Assembly (NCBI RefSeq): GCF_947503045.1
Contig: NZ_CANNCF010000012.1
Location: 1 to 33,096 of the forward strand
DNA length: 33,096 bases
Source of the DNA: an uncultured Tateyamaria sp.
GTDB lineage: Bacteria; Pseudomonadota; Alphaproteobacteria; Rhodobacterales; Rhodobacteraceae
Reading direction: 5' to 3'
Numbering within the stretch: the first letter of the stretch is position 1; every line of letters begins with the position of its first letter. The position numbers and the translations under genes are program-made. Shown here piece after piece: positions 1-9,147 of this stretch. The notes beneath the pieces were generated by a model. It saw only the letters and a list, made by a program, of their open reading frames with translations. It searched no databases and was not told the origin of the DNA.

Positions 1-257
1 GGCCGGACACATGACTGCTTCTGACAAGTGCACAAATTAGATCAAAAAGGACTTGCTATGCAGGAGCCATCCACACACGCCATTCGCTGCACGTGCTCGG
101 TTTGGGCTGCAATCGAATTCCGGAATGCAGACTTTACAGTCATTTGGTATGGGCTAATGAACGGCTGGTTTGCTGTGCATGCTAACTTGCCATGCGATGG
201 ACTGTTTTCCAACTCATTCAGACTTTGGACTCGTCTCCGTCTTAGGTAGCTAGTGGT

Positions 258-1259
258 TCACAATTCCGGAATATTCTCAGCAAACACCACTTGCAGGCGT
301 GGCAGATATTGAGGCTCGGTTGCGCCACGCACCGAAGAAGCGAGCAGTTTGACAACTTCACGTGCTTCGACCCGGGGGTTCTGGTCGATCACGGCATCCA
401 AAGTCCCATCCAGAAGCATCCGTTTCGTTGCGCCCGTCAAGTCATGGGCGATAAACACCGTTTCGCGGTGAATGCCTGCTTCGCTCAGGGCCTGCCCGAT
501 GCCCTGGTTGCCTGACCCCACGCTGTAAATGGCAGAGGGCGGCGATTTAGAAAGAATGCGGCGCATCTCGGTGTAGGCGCGGTCACGATCATCGCTGACT
601 TCGACGATCTCAGAAATCTTCAGGTTGCGAAAATCTTGAGCGAGGATGGACTTGAAGCCCATCTCGCGTTCCTCGTGACCGCGATAACTCAGCGAGCCGA
701 TCACGATCACCACGTCATGCGTTTTGTCCGGGTGCAAAAACCGCCCCATCAGCAAACCAGCAAGCCGACCAGCAGAACGGTTGTCGATGCCGATGTACCC
801 CGCCTTTTGCAATGACGGCAGATCTGACACCAGCGAAGCCACCGGAACGCCATTGTCAGATAGCGTTTCGATTGCCGCACGCACTGAGGGGTGATCCAGA
901 GTGACCAATCCAACCGCATCCGTTTTGTCGACCAAAGAGTTCAGGCGCAGGGCCATGTGGTCAGGCTCAAGCCCATCCACGACATGAACCATGGCCTGTA
1001 TCCCGCCATAGTTTCGCGCCTCTTCCAGAAGGTATTGGTGCAACAACCCCATGAACGTGTTGCTGCCAGCCGGTAGTACGAAATCCATTCGGATGGCCGT
1101 TTCTTCTTCGATGGGTCCAAACCACCCGCGCCGCCGCGCGATTTCCAACACGATGTCACGCGTGCGCAGGCGGACGCCCTCTCTGTCGTTCAGGACCCGG
1201 TCCACAGTGGTGACGGAAACACCGGCCTCCGATGCAATTTCGGCAAGGGTGACTTTCAT
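258..1259 (-). CDS. LacI-family transcriptional regulator
   Basis: A 333-residue protein with the usual LacI layout. The N-terminal helix-turn-helix (about residues 3-25) has the pattern LAEIASEAGVS followed by TTVDRVLN, which is canonical except for Asp where most members have Ser. A hinge helix follows, then a periplasmic-binding-protein-like sensor domain (about 60-333), so it should bind a sugar or sugar derivative in the cytoplasm and repress DNA binding or release it. A GAGG stretch about 9 bases before the ATG supports this start. It is divergent from the transporter-led operon starting at 1458, across about 200 bases, which makes that operon its most likely target. The effector cannot be read from sequence, but the neighbouring genes suggest the imported sugar or a product of it. 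Confidence 0.93.
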   Translation of the reverse strand: MKVTLAEIASEAGVSVTTVDRVLNDREGVRLRTRDIVLEIARRRGWFGPIEEETAIRMDFVLPAGSNTFMGLLHQYLLEEARNYGGIQAMVHVVDGLEPDHMALRLNSLVDKTDAVGLVTLDHPSVRAAIETLSDNGVPVASLVSDLPSLQKAGYIGIDNRSAGRLAGLLMGRFLHPDKTHDVVIVIGSLSYRGHEEREMGFKSILAQDFRNLKISEIVEVSDDRDRAYTEMRRILSKSPPSAIYSVGSGNQGIGQALSEAGIHRETVFIAHDLTGATKRMLLDGTLDAVIDQNPRVEAREVVKLLASSVRGATEPQYLPRLQVVFAENIPEL

Positions 1260-1457
1260 TGGGGGTCCTCACGTGGCTAATTCACACCATCAAGAACCAT
1301 CATTTCTGAGTTTTGGAAGGTTTTTTCTGCACTTTTTGGGCGAATTTGTTCGAATAGAAGGAGAATGGCAGAAAATGATGGGCAATGATGTTTGCGATAA
1401 GACCATTTCCAATCAAACCTGCTCCACCAGGGACACTCAGATCCCGTGGGAGGGAAA
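1260..1457. promoter_or_regulatory. Divergent regulator/operon control region
   Basis: This non-coding spacer separates the LacI-family gene from the sugar operon and must carry both promoters. The only symmetric element I can point to is CGAATTTGTTCG at 1341-1352, a short inverted repeat that could be a half-conserved LacI operator. I see no convincing -35/-10 pair. A purine-rich ribosome-binding site (GGAGGG, 1449-1454) precedes the ATG at 1458. Confidence 0.45.
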
Positions 1458-3059
1458 ATGCCAGATCAATCCAAATTGTCACGACGGTCGTTTTTGACGT
1501 CATCAACGGGTGCCGCTGCCTTGGCAGTCGCAACACCACTTTATCTGCGTCCGGATCGTGCGCGCGCCGCCTCTGGCCTTGCTGTAGGGATGATTGGCGG
1601 ACCAACCGGGTTCGACGGCGCGGAACGCTATCAATATGCCCCTGATACGCCCGAAGGCCGCGCCATCGAAGCCGTGCGCGCGATGAAGGACGCGGGATCA
1701 ACGCCGGATCGGATCGTTCTGGGCCTCTCCGACGGCTCGATTGGTCAGATCACCCAGCCGTTTCCCGAAGGCGCCCCATCGATCAAGGAACTGTGGGAGC
1801 AGGAAACCGGCATCACACTGGATATCGTGGGTGTCCCGAACGGTCAGGAATTCACCAAGGTTATGCAGGACATCTCCACCAAGGGGGGTGGTTTTGACAT
1901 CTATGCGGTTGAATGGAATCGGTTGGGCGACCTTGCCGAGTCCGGTGGGATCGTCAATCTCGACGAATATGTCGAGACGCACAAACCGGAATGGGACGCA
2001 CCGGAGCGCGGCTACGTGGGCGGTGAACAAGGGGTCAGCCTGCTGAATGGCTATCGCGGATCGGTCTACGGAGTTTGTCTGGACGGAGATTTCCAAACGT
2101 GGAACCACAGGACGGACCTGTTCGGTGATCCGGCAGAGCAAGCTGCATTCGCCGACAAGTACGGCTACCAGCTTGCGCCGCCAAAGACCTGGAAAGAACA
2201 TGACGAAATCGCTGCGTTCTTCCACCGTCCTGACGAGGGGTTGATCGGTTGTACGGACCTGCGCAATCAGGGGTGGGGCTATACCAACTGGTATCAGCGG
2301 TATGTGACCATGGCGTCGCCCAACCAGTTTCTCTTTGCCGATGACGGCACTGCGTTGATCAACTCCGAACAGGGTATTCAGGCGACAATGGAATATGTCG
2401 CATCGCTATCGCACCATTCGGCGGACGCGATCTCCTGGGGTTGGCCCGAGCAGTACGGCAATTTTGCCACCGGCGGCGCAGCGATGACCTGTGCGTTTTC
2501 CAACTTGCCGAAATTCCTGGATAATCCGGGCAATGACGGGTCCAGCGTGACGGGCAAGATCGGCTCGCACCTGCCGCCTGGCCGGGACCACGCGGATGGG
2601 CGTGTCAGCCGGACGGTGCTGTGGTTCAACCTTTCAGCTTCTGTCTCGACCCAGTCGGAACATCCCGAGCTGTGCTATCTGTTCCTGCAATGGCTGGGCT
2701 CGTCGCGCATCTATTCGTGGATGACCGCCAATCCGGGCGGGTTCTTTGACCCGTTCCAGCTTGCCAACTTCTCGGATCCCTTGGTGCGGCAGACTTATCA
2801 CGACTACCACATGGACATCGTGCGGGAATCCGTGCGCCGGACCGTGCCGACCATCAACTATCCGGGGGCAACGGCCTTCCACAACGCGCTGGATGAAAAC
2901 CTGGTGGCAGCCTTGACCGGATCAATGTCCGCCGAGGATGCGATGGCCAATACCGAACGGCAGTGGAAGCGCATCGCGCGACGGGTCGGCGAGGACAAGC
3001 TGGTCGAAGCTGTCCGCGCCAACAAGGCGGCCTGGCCGGATCTGGTTGATCCTGTCTGA
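1458..3059 (+). CDS. Sugar ABC transporter substrate-binding protein, Tat-exported
   Basis: A 533-residue periplasmic solute-binding protein of the carbohydrate type (family 1). The N-terminus is a twin-arginine signal: SRRSFL at residues 8-13, a hydrophobic stretch, and an ARA cleavage site near residue 37. An in-frame GTG at 1446 would add four residues, but it sits on the ribosome-binding site GGAGGG, so the ATG at 1458 is preferred. At more than 500 residues it is longer than MalE-type proteins (about 400) and resembles the large binding protein of glycerol-type importers such as rhizobial GlpV. The two permeases and two ATPases downstream complete an importer of that architecture. Tat export implies folding, and perhaps ligand or metal binding, before export. 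The ligand is unknown; the operon suggests a modified pentose or hexose. Confidence 0.9.
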   Translation: MPDQSKLSRRSFLTSSTGAAALAVATPLYLRPDRARAASGLAVGMIGGPTGFDGAERYQYAPDTPEGRAIEAVRAMKDAGSTPDRIVLGLSDGSIGQITQPFPEGAPSIKELWEQETGITLDIVGVPNGQEFTKVMQDISTKGGGFDIYAVEWNRLGDLAESGGIVNLDEYVETHKPEWDAPERGYVGGEQGVSLLNGYRGSVYGVCLDGDFQTWNHRTDLFGDPAEQAAFADKYGYQLAPPKTWKEHDEIAAFFHRPDEGLIGCTDLRNQGWGYTNWYQRYVTMASPNQFLFADDGTALINSEQGIQATMEYVASLSHHSADAISWGWPEQYGNFATGGAAMTCAFSNLPKFLDNPGNDGSSVTGKIGSHLPPGRDHADGRVSRTVLWFNLSASVSTQSEHPELCYLFLQWLGSSRIYSWMTANPGGFFDPFQLANFSDPLVRQTYHDYHMDIVRESVRRTVPTINYPGATAFHNALDENLVAALTGSMSAEDAMANTERQWKRIARRVGEDKLVEAVRANKAAWPDLVDPV

Positions 3060-3074
3060 CACCGCAATTTGAAC

Positions 3075-3104
3075 GAAGAGGCAGGGCCTCCCACCTGCCT
3101 CTTC
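3075..3104 (+). promoter_or_regulatory. Intercistronic stem-loop after the binding-protein gene
   Basis: A perfect 11-base-pair stem (GAAGAGGCAGG at 3075-3085 with CCTGCCTCTTC at 3094-3104) and an 8-base loop, starting 15 bases after the stop codon. It is followed by a C/T-rich stretch, not by a run of T. Such hairpins commonly protect the binding-protein mRNA end, or partly terminate transcription, so that binding protein is made in excess over permeases. That role is inferred here. Confidence 0.7.
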
Positions 3105-3133
3105 CCTTCTCCTCCTGTGACAACGGAAAACAG

Positions 3134-3994
3134 ATGCAACGCTCGATCGCCTTCGAGGCTTTCAGATACGCCGTGATACTCGGCATCGTCGCGATTTCGC
3201 TTGTGCCGACGCTTTGGATGATCTCGATGGCGTTCAAACCGATTGCCGAATGGTCGGCGGCGGGCGCTGATCTGACGTGGTGGCCGCGCAATCCGACACT
3301 CGACAACTTCCGCTTTATCTTTGGCCAATCCTCGACCGAGTTGATCGTGGCGTTGGAACGCACGGCAGGGCGGCCGATCTTCGCCTCTTTGCTGACAGCG
3401 AGCGTTGGCACGCTGATCGCCATGACGGCTGGAACAGCTGCGGCTTACGGGCTTTCACGCTTTGGTCAGGGCGGCAACCTGCCTTTAGCACTGATTCAGT
3501 TGCGCCTGTTTCCACCGATGGCCGTGATGATCCCGGTCATGATCATGTGGTCGTTCTTGGGGCTGATCGACAATTGGTTCGGGCTGTCACTGATCTATGG
3601 CATCGTGACACTGCCGTTTGCCTTCTGGCTGATGAAAACCTTCTTTGACGACATGCCGCGCGAGATCGAAGATGCGGCCCTGGTCGAAGGCTGCACGCGC
3701 TGGCGCGTGTTCCTGCGGATCACGCTGCCAATGATGCGCCCCGCGCTGGCATCCTCCGCGCTCTTTGTCTTTATCCTCAATTGGTCGGACTACCTGATCG
3801 CACTGCTGCTGACGACACGCGACTGGGCAACCATCCCTGTCTATATGGCGTCGCTCTCATCCTCGATGACAGGCCAGCTTTATGGTGCCAAGGCCGCCTT
3901 GGGGGTGATTGCTGCCGTGCCGCCCATCATCATGGGCATCGCCATCCAAAAGCACCTTGTTCGTGGCCTGACATTCGGAGCGTTGAAAGAATGA
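3134..3994 (+). CDS. Sugar ABC transporter permease, MalG type
   Basis: A 286-residue inner-membrane protein of the binding-protein-dependent transport permease family. About six hydrophobic segments are visible, the first at residues 11-31. The cytoplasmic EAA loop reads [17 protein letters not shown] with LPMMRPALA after it, the coupling helix that docks onto the ATPase. The length and the C-terminal half match MalG-type (CUT1) partners. It begins 74 bases after the binding-protein gene, beyond the stem-loop, and its TGA overlaps the next ATG in ATGA, indicating coupled translation with the second permease. Confidence 0.92.
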   Translation: MQRSIAFEAFRYAVILGIVAISLVPTLWMISMAFKPIAEWSAAGADLTWWPRNPTLDNFRFIFGQSSTELIVALERTAGRPIFASLLTASVGTLIAMTAGTAAAYGLSRFGQGGNLPLALIQLRLFPPMAVMIPVMIMWSFLGLIDNWFGLSLIYGIVTLPFAFWLMKTFFDDMPREIEDAALVEGCTRWRVFLRITLPMMRPALASSALFVFILNWSDYLIALLLTTRDWATIPVYMASLSSSMTGQLYGAKAALGVIAAVPPIIMGIAIQKHLVRGLTFGALKE

Positions 3995-4929
3995 CCGAGG
4001 TCACAACACTGATGCCAGCTACTAAGAAAGCCGAAACGCAAGCAAACTCTGCCGCGCGTCTCGGACTGTGGCTGACGCTGCCTGCGCAGTTGCTGGTCCT
4101 GTTCATCGCACTGTTTCCCATTTTGATGCAGGTCTACATTTCCCTCACTGACTGGTCACCGTTGGATGGCATCCCATGGTGGCGGGCGTATGAGCTTTGG
4201 ATCGGGTTGCTCAACTACACCGACCTGATGGCGGACAGTCGGTTCTGGGGCGCATTGTGGCGCACATTGTTTGTGATGCTGGTCTGTGTGCCGGTTCAGT
4301 TCCTGTTGGGTCTTGGCCTCGCGGTGCTGTTTGTGGACGACTTTCGCGGCAAGCGGGTGCTCTATTCCACCCTTTTGGTTCCCATGATGGTGGTGCCAGC
4401 GGTTGCCGGCTACATGTTCTTTATGCTGTTCCAGTCAGGGGGACCGGTCAATGACCTGCTGTCTTTCTTCACCAGCGAGCCTGTGCGCATCGCATGGCTG
4501 TCGGATCCCGACCTTGCCCTGATCGCGGTCATGGTGGCCGACATCTGGCAATGGACACCGTTGATGTTCCTGATCCTTCTGGCGGGGATGATCAGCGTTC
4601 CACAGGATCAGCAAATGGCGGCAATCCTGCTGGGTGCATCATGGTGGCGGCGGTTCTTCACCATCGTGCTGCCCCGGATGAAGTCGATCATCATCATCGC
4701 CTTGGCTATTCGGGTGATCGAGATCTTCAAGATTTTCGATACGCTCTTCATCATGACCGGCGGCGGCCCCGGCGTCGCGACGGAGACCATTTCAGTCTAT
4801 ATCTACAAAGTCACACAACAGGAACTGATCTGGAGCTATGTCGCAGCGATTGCACTGGCCATTCTGATCGTGCTGTCGGTGGTCTCGGTCTTTGCCATCA
4901 AACGCATGCAGCGGGGACAAGACGGATGA
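3991..4929 (+). CDS. Sugar ABC transporter permease, MalF type
   Basis: A 312-residue membrane protein with about six hydrophobic segments. The EAA loop is [19 protein letters not shown] in the C-terminal half. The reading frame is open further upstream (from 3781), but that stretch lies inside the preceding permease gene. The ATG at 3991 overlaps the previous stop and follows a GAAAGA ribosome-binding site, so it is the natural start. The first 30 residues are polar and cytoplasmic, then comes a hydrophobic segment ([15 protein letters not shown]), as in MalF/UgpA-like subunits. It should form a heterodimeric channel with the preceding MalG-type subunit. Its stop overlaps the ATG of the first ATPase. 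Confidence 0.92.
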   Translation: MTEVTTLMPATKKAETQANSAARLGLWLTLPAQLLVLFIALFPILMQVYISLTDWSPLDGIPWWRAYELWIGLLNYTDLMADSRFWGALWRTLFVMLVCVPVQFLLGLGLAVLFVDDFRGKRVLYSTLLVPMMVVPAVAGYMFFMLFQSGGPVNDLLSFFTSEPVRIAWLSDPDLALIAVMVADIWQWTPLMFLILLAGMISVPQDQQMAAILLGASWWRRFFTIVLPRMKSIIIIALAIRVIEIFKIFDTLFIMTGGGPGVATETISVYIYKVTQQELIWSYVAAIALAILIVLSVVSVFAIKRMQRGQDG

Positions 4930-6020
4930 GCGAGATAGCACTGGAAAACCTTGGCAAGAGCTTTGGCGATTTCACCGCGTTGGCAGATATGAACCTGACC
5001 ATCGCCAACGGAGAGTTCATGGCGCTGCTGGGCCCCTCAGGCTGCGGCAAATCCACGACGATGAACATGATTGCGGGCATGCTAAGGCCTTCCTCAGGCA
5101 CCATCAAGTTCAACGGGCTGGACGTGGTGGATGTGCCCATGGCGAAGCGCGGTGTGGGTTTCGTTTTTCAGAACTACGCGATCTTCACCCATATGTCGGT
5201 GCGCGAAAACCTCGCCTATGGTCTTCGGGCGCAGGGTGTACGGGCGGGCGAAATGACCAAACGCGTGCAGGCCTTTGCGGAACTGCTGCAACTGGAGCCC
5301 ATGCTGGACCGCCCCGCCGCAGGTCTGTCGGTCAACATCCTGCAACGTCTCGCCATCGGCCGTTCCGCCATACTGGAGCCTGCGATCTTCTTGCTCGATG
5401 AACCGCTGTCCAATGTGGACGCGGCTTTTCGCGCGGTCATGCGGTCTGAGTTGAAGAGCCTGCAAGGACAGTTCGGACAAACAATGGTCTATGTGACCCA
5501 TGACCAGTTGGAGGCCATGACAATGGCCGACCGGATTGCGGTGATGGATCACGGCAAGCTCCTGCAGGTCGGTACTCCGCTGGAGATTTACAACAACCCG
5601 GCGGATACCTTCGTCGCCCGGTTTATTGGCGCACCGGGCATGAACATCCTCAATGGCAGGCTCACCCAGCAGGCAGACACCGTCGCCGTCGACCTTCCGG
5701 GATTGGGTTCGGTCGCCCTGCCGCCTGCTTTGCAGGCCGCCGCAGCGCGGCTGACAACACCCGATGTCCTGGTCGGGTTCCGCCCTGAACAGATCAACGC
5801 GGCCAAGGCGGGACTGACAATGCATGTGGGATTTGTCGAACGGATCGGGGCACGCACAATCGTGCACATGGAGCAGGGCGCGGCGTCGGCCAAGGCTGTT
5901 CTTTTGTCGGAAGTTGAAACCCCAAAAGCGCGCAAAGACTGGACCTTCGCGGTGCCAGATGACGCCATTCGCCTCCTTGACCCCGTCACGGGTCAGGCGC
6001 TTGTGGGGAGACCGAATTAG
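4926..6020 (+). CDS. Sugar ABC transporter ATPase A, degenerate signature motif
   Basis: A 364-residue cytoplasmic ATPase of the MalK/UgpC type: an ABC domain (about 1-235) followed by an OB/TOBE regulatory region. Walker A is intact (GPSGCGKST, 36-44), as are the Q-loop Gln82, Walker B with Asp158 and the catalytic Glu159 (LLDEP), and the switch His192. The ABC signature, normally LSGGQ, reads LSVNI at 134-138, so its glycines are lost. The next gene encodes a second, co-linear ATPase with a normal signature but a damaged Walker A and Walker B, so the two probably work as an obligate heterodimer. The ATG overlaps the permease stop (ATGA), and the 3' end overlaps the next start by one base. 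Confidence 0.92.
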   Translation: MSEIALENLGKSFGDFTALADMNLTIANGEFMALLGPSGCGKSTTMNMIAGMLRPSSGTIKFNGLDVVDVPMAKRGVGFVFQNYAIFTHMSVRENLAYGLRAQGVRAGEMTKRVQAFAELLQLEPMLDRPAAGLSVNILQRLAIGRSAILEPAIFLLDEPLSNVDAAFRAVMRSELKSLQGQFGQTMVYVTHDQLEAMTMADRIAVMDHGKLLQVGTPLEIYNNPADTFVARFIGAPGMNILNGRLTQQADTVAVDLPGLGSVALPPALQAAAARLTTPDVLVGFRPEQINAAKAGLTMHVGFVERIGARTIVHMEQGAASAKAVLLSEVETPKARKDWTFAVPDDAIRLLDPVTGQALVGRPN

Positions 6021-7045
6021 TGACCTCCATCCAATTTGAAAATGTGTCCAAGTCCTATGGCGGTGTGCTGGCGGTGGATCAGGTCAGCTTTGACGTGCCC
6101 GACAATGCATTCTTTTGTTTCTTCGGGCCGCCACTCTCTGGCAAATCCACGATCCTGAAACTCATTCTGGGGCTTGAAACACCCGACAGCGGCGAGATTT
6201 TCTTTGACGGACGTCCCATGCGCGACGTCAGCTCGCCGGACCGAAACGTGGCAATGGTGTTTCAGAACCTCGCTCTCTTTCCGCATATGACAGCGCTGGA
6301 AAACGTGCGTTTTCCGCTGGTGGAACGCAACATCGACGAGGCGACGATCAAGGCCCGCGTGGCTGAGGTCACTGACAAGCTTCACATGGCCCACATCCTG
6401 CACAAGCCGCCTTCCCAATTGTCCGGCGGGGAACGGCAGCGCGTTGCAATTGCCCGCGCGTTGGTGCGTGATCCGGTCGCCTATTTGATGGACGATCCGA
6501 TCTCGGCGCTCGATGCGCGGCTGCGCGAGGAAACGCGGGTCGAGCTGCGCCGGATGCAGCAGGACATGGCCAAGACGCTGATTTATGTGACCCACGATCA
6601 GGAAGAGGCGATGTCAGTCTCTGACCAGATGCTGATTTTGGAGGAAGGCCGCGTGTGCCAGATCGGTGCGCCACATGACCTCTATGATGCACCCAACAGC
6701 ACCTATGTGGCCTCTATGCTGGGGTCCCCTGCGATGAACATGGCCAGTGCGGCAGAGGTCATTGGCGCGCTGGCGAAAACGCCGGACATCAACCAAAGCA
6801 CCAGCGTTGTCGGTATCCGACCTGAACACCTCACCGTGGCGTGCAAGGACGGGCCAGGCCGGGTGACCGGAATCGAACCGCTGGGTGCCACGACGATCCT
6901 GTCGATTGAGGCCGCTGGTGTGGCTTGGAAAGCCGCATTGCGCGGTCAGCCGGAGCACAGCATCGGCGCACCGGTAGAGTTAAGCGTGGATCCCGGGGCG
7001 CTGCACTGTTTCGATGCACAAGGCAAAGCGCTGAGCGCAGCATGA
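6020..7045 (+). CDS. Sugar ABC transporter ATPase B, degenerate catalytic site
   Basis: A 341-residue MalK-type ATPase, co-linear with the preceding one and likewise ending in a TOBE-like domain. Here the signature is normal (LSGGE, 134-138), and the Q-loop Gln82 and switch His192 are present. Walker A reads GPPLSGKST (36-44), with Leu in place of a conserved Gly. Walker B reads LMDDP, so the catalytic Glu is Asp159. These changes weaken or abolish hydrolysis in other ABC proteins. The start is a GTG in a TAGTG overlap with the previous gene. Two distinct ATPases in one CUT1 importer are known from the glycerol transporter GlpSTPQV of rhizobia. I cannot tell from memory whether those carry the same pattern. 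Confidence 0.92.
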   Translation: MTSIQFENVSKSYGGVLAVDQVSFDVPDNAFFCFFGPPLSGKSTILKLILGLETPDSGEIFFDGRPMRDVSSPDRNVAMVFQNLALFPHMTALENVRFPLVERNIDEATIKARVAEVTDKLHMAHILHKPPSQLSGGERQRVAIARALVRDPVAYLMDDPISALDARLREETRVELRRMQQDMAKTLIYVTHDQEEAMSVSDQMLILEEGRVCQIGAPHDLYDAPNSTYVASMLGSPAMNMASAAEVIGALAKTPDINQSTSVVGIRPEHLTVACKDGPGRVTGIEPLGATTILSIEAAGVAWKAALRGQPEHSIGAPVELSVDPGALHCFDAQGKALSAA

Positions 7046-7060
7046 AGAAAGGCAAGTGAG

Positions 7061-8146
7061 ATGACAAAGCTGGACCTCAGACCAGACCCGGACATTCGGG
7101 TGAAAAAGTTCAAGATCGGCTGCATCGGTGCAGGCATGATCATGGCGGAATGCCACCTTGCCGCCTACGCAGAAGCCGGGTTTGACGTTGTCGCGATCGC
7201 ATCTCGCACAAAATCGCGGGCTGAAGACGTGGCCAAACGCTGGTCCATCCCTGTCGTGCATGACACGCCAGAGGCGCTGATCGCTGATCCAGATGTCGAA
7301 ATTGTCGACATCGCCTATCCTCCTGATCAACAACCTGCATTGATCCGGGCAGCACTCGCCGCCCCGAACGTCAAGGCGATCCTGGCGCAAAAGCCGCTTG
7401 CGCTGACATTGGAGGAGGCCGTTGCGCTGCGTGACGAAGCCGCAGCAGCGGGCAAGATCCTGTCGGTCAACCAGAACATGCGGTTCGATCAATCCATGCA
7501 GGTGCTCAAACAATTGCTGGATCAGGGCGCGCTGGGGGAGCCTGTATTTGCCCAGATCAACATGAATGCGATCCCACATTGGCAAGGATTTCTGGAAGAC
7601 TACGACCGTTTGACGCTGGCAAACATGAGCGTGCATCACCTTGATGCCCTCCGGTTCCTTTTCGGCGATGTGGCCGAAGTCACCTCTGTTACCCGCCAAG
7701 ACCCGCGCACCGCTTTTGCCCATAAGGATGGGATCGTCGCCACCACGCTACGCTTTGCTTCCGGTGTAATGGCACTGTCGCTCGAAGACGTCTGGGCCGG
7801 ACCGCGTGAAGAGGGGTTCGAGGACGATCAGGTCATCACTTGGCGCGTCGAAGGCACCAAGGGCGTCGCCAAGGGCAGCATCGGCTGGCCCACGGGCGCG
7901 CCCTCGACCCTCAGCTATGCCAGCACGAGCCACTCGGGCGGCAAATGGGTTACGCCGGAATGGGACACCATGTGGTTCCCGCATGCCTTTATCGGCGTGA
8001 TGGAGCAGCTGCAATACGCACTCGACAGCGGGACTGAGCCTGCGCTGAACGTGGCCGACAACGTGCGCACCATGGCGCTTGTCGAGGCGGCCTATCAATC
8101 CATCGAACACGGGAAAACCGTGCACATGAACGATATCAAACACTGA
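7061..8146 (+). CDS. Gfo/Idh/MocA-family oxidoreductase
   Basis: A 361-residue NAD(P)-dependent dehydrogenase. The Rossmann motif IGCIGAGMIMAECH lies near residues 13-26, and the family's EKP-like motif appears as QKP, with Lys111 the probable catalytic residue. The C-terminal half is the usual beta-sheet substrate domain. Members oxidise or reduce a hydroxyl or carbonyl on sugars, inositols and sugar acids, or open glycosidic bonds by a redox route. The neighbouring TIM-barrel isomerase is a very common partner of this family in sugar operons. The gene starts 15 bases after ATPase B. The exact substrate is not predictable; a keto-sugar intermediate is likely. Confidence 0.9.
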   Translation: MTKLDLRPDPDIRVKKFKIGCIGAGMIMAECHLAAYAEAGFDVVAIASRTKSRAEDVAKRWSIPVVHDTPEALIADPDVEIVDIAYPPDQQPALIRAALAAPNVKAILAQKPLALTLEEAVALRDEAAAAGKILSVNQNMRFDQSMQVLKQLLDQGALGEPVFAQINMNAIPHWQGFLEDYDRLTLANMSVHHLDALRFLFGDVAEVTSVTRQDPRTAFAHKDGIVATTLRFASGVMALSLEDVWAGPREEGFEDDQVITWRVEGTKGVAKGSIGWPTGAPSTLSYASTSHSGGKWVTPEWDTMWFPHAFIGVMEQLQYALDSGTEPALNVADNVRTMALVEAAYQSIEHGKTVHMNDIKH

Positions 8147-8170
8147 ACATCGAACGGGAGGAACGGACCA

Positions 8171-9085
8171 ATGATGCAAACAGGGATATTCTCGGGGTAT
8201 TTCCCCTACACGCTGGAAGAAACCGCCAAGGTGATCCGGTCGCACAACTTCAATTGTGTGCAACTCGACATGCATTTCAAGGATTTGGACGTCTCCGACG
8301 GTCAGATCACCAAAGACAAGTGCATTCAGGTGCGCGAGATGTTTCGGCGTCACCACCTGCCGGTCTCGGCCATTTCTTGCTACACCAACATCATCAATCC
8401 GGACCTCGACAAACGGAAGGTCCTGCTGAACCGCTTCAAGGAAATCCTGCGCCACGCGCAATATCTTGGCTCTCCTTACGTCTGCTCAGAAACCGGTACT
8501 TTCGATAAGGAAAGTGACTGGGTCCACCACCCAAAAAACAAGACCGAAGAAGGCTGGGACGAATGCAGAACGGTCATCGCGGAACTGGCGCAGTATGCCT
8601 ATGACCACGGCGCGGTCTTCCTTTTGGAGACCTATGTGAACAACGTCGTCGGCTCGGTCGAGGAAACCCTGCGGATGTTTGCGGAAGTGGATCATCCCGG
8701 TCTGGGTTTGATCATGGATCCCACGAACTATTTCGAGGACCACAACATCGACAAGATGGACGAGACACTGAACCACGTCTTTGATGCGCTGTCGGACAAG
8801 ATCTACCTCGCCCATGCCAAGGACGTCGCCCGCACCGAAGACGATGGTGCGGAAAAGCATGCTGATATTGGCGATGACGATGCGGCCGAAAGCCATACCT
8901 TCCGTGGAGTCGGGGCCATCGAATTGCCCGCACCCGGCCTGGGTGTGCTGAATTACGACCTCTACCTGCAGCGGCTGGCCAAGAAGCATCCCAACATTTC
9001 GATGATCATCGAACATCTGGACGAAAGCGACGTGCCGCGCGCCAAGACGTTTCTGGATCAGAAGCTGTCTGAGAACGGCCTTTGA
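8171..9085 (+). CDS. TIM-barrel sugar isomerase/epimerase (AP endonuclease 2-like)
   Basis: A 304-residue protein of the xylose-isomerase-like TIM-barrel family, which includes tagatose/psicose epimerases, inosose dehydratases (IolE) and hydroxypyruvate isomerase. Candidate metal ligands sit where the family has them: Glu153 (LLETY), Asp183 (MDPTN), His215 (LAHAKD) and Glu281 (IIEHLD). A strong ribosome-binding site (GGGAGGAAC) precedes two adjacent ATG codons; the first is used here. Together with the Gfo/Idh dehydrogenase it forms the pair usually seen in oxidation-plus-epimerisation or dehydration steps of rare sugars and inositols. Confidence 0.88.
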   Translation: MMQTGIFSGYFPYTLEETAKVIRSHNFNCVQLDMHFKDLDVSDGQITKDKCIQVREMFRRHHLPVSAISCYTNIINPDLDKRKVLLNRFKEILRHAQYLGSPYVCSETGTFDKESDWVHHPKNKTEEGWDECRTVIAELAQYAYDHGAVFLLETYVNNVVGSVEETLRMFAEVDHPGLGLIMDPTNYFEDHNIDKMDETLNHVFDALSDKIYLAHAKDVARTEDDGAEKHADIGDDDAAESHTFRGVGAIELPAPGLGVLNYDLYLQRLAKKHPNISMIIEHLDESDVPRAKTFLDQKLSENGL

Positions 9086-9093
9086 CACCACCC

Positions 9094-9117
9094 GCCCGGA
9101 CCTTTTCGGGTCCGGGC
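9094..9117 (+). promoter_or_regulatory. Intercistronic GC-rich stem-loop
   Basis: A 9-base-pair stem (GCCCGGACC at 9094-9102 with GGTCCGGGC at 9109-9117) and a six-base loop TTTTCG, in the 62-base gap before the desaturase-like gene. There is no T-run after it. It could stabilise the upstream mRNA or reduce read-through into the oxygenase genes. Only the structure is observed; the role is inference. Confidence 0.55.
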
Positions 9118-9147
9118 CATTCCACCCAATCAGCGCAGGAGCCGACT

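Noticed and set aside
28..249. 73-residue open frame at the left edge
   Set aside because: No ribosome-binding site, no recognisable motif, and cysteine/tryptophan-rich composition unlike the neighbouring genes. The 257 bases before the LacI-family gene show nothing else I can support.
5094..5867. 257-residue minus-strand frame opposite ATPase A
   Set aside because: His/Arg/Gln-rich shadow of a gene with intact ABC motifs on the other strand.
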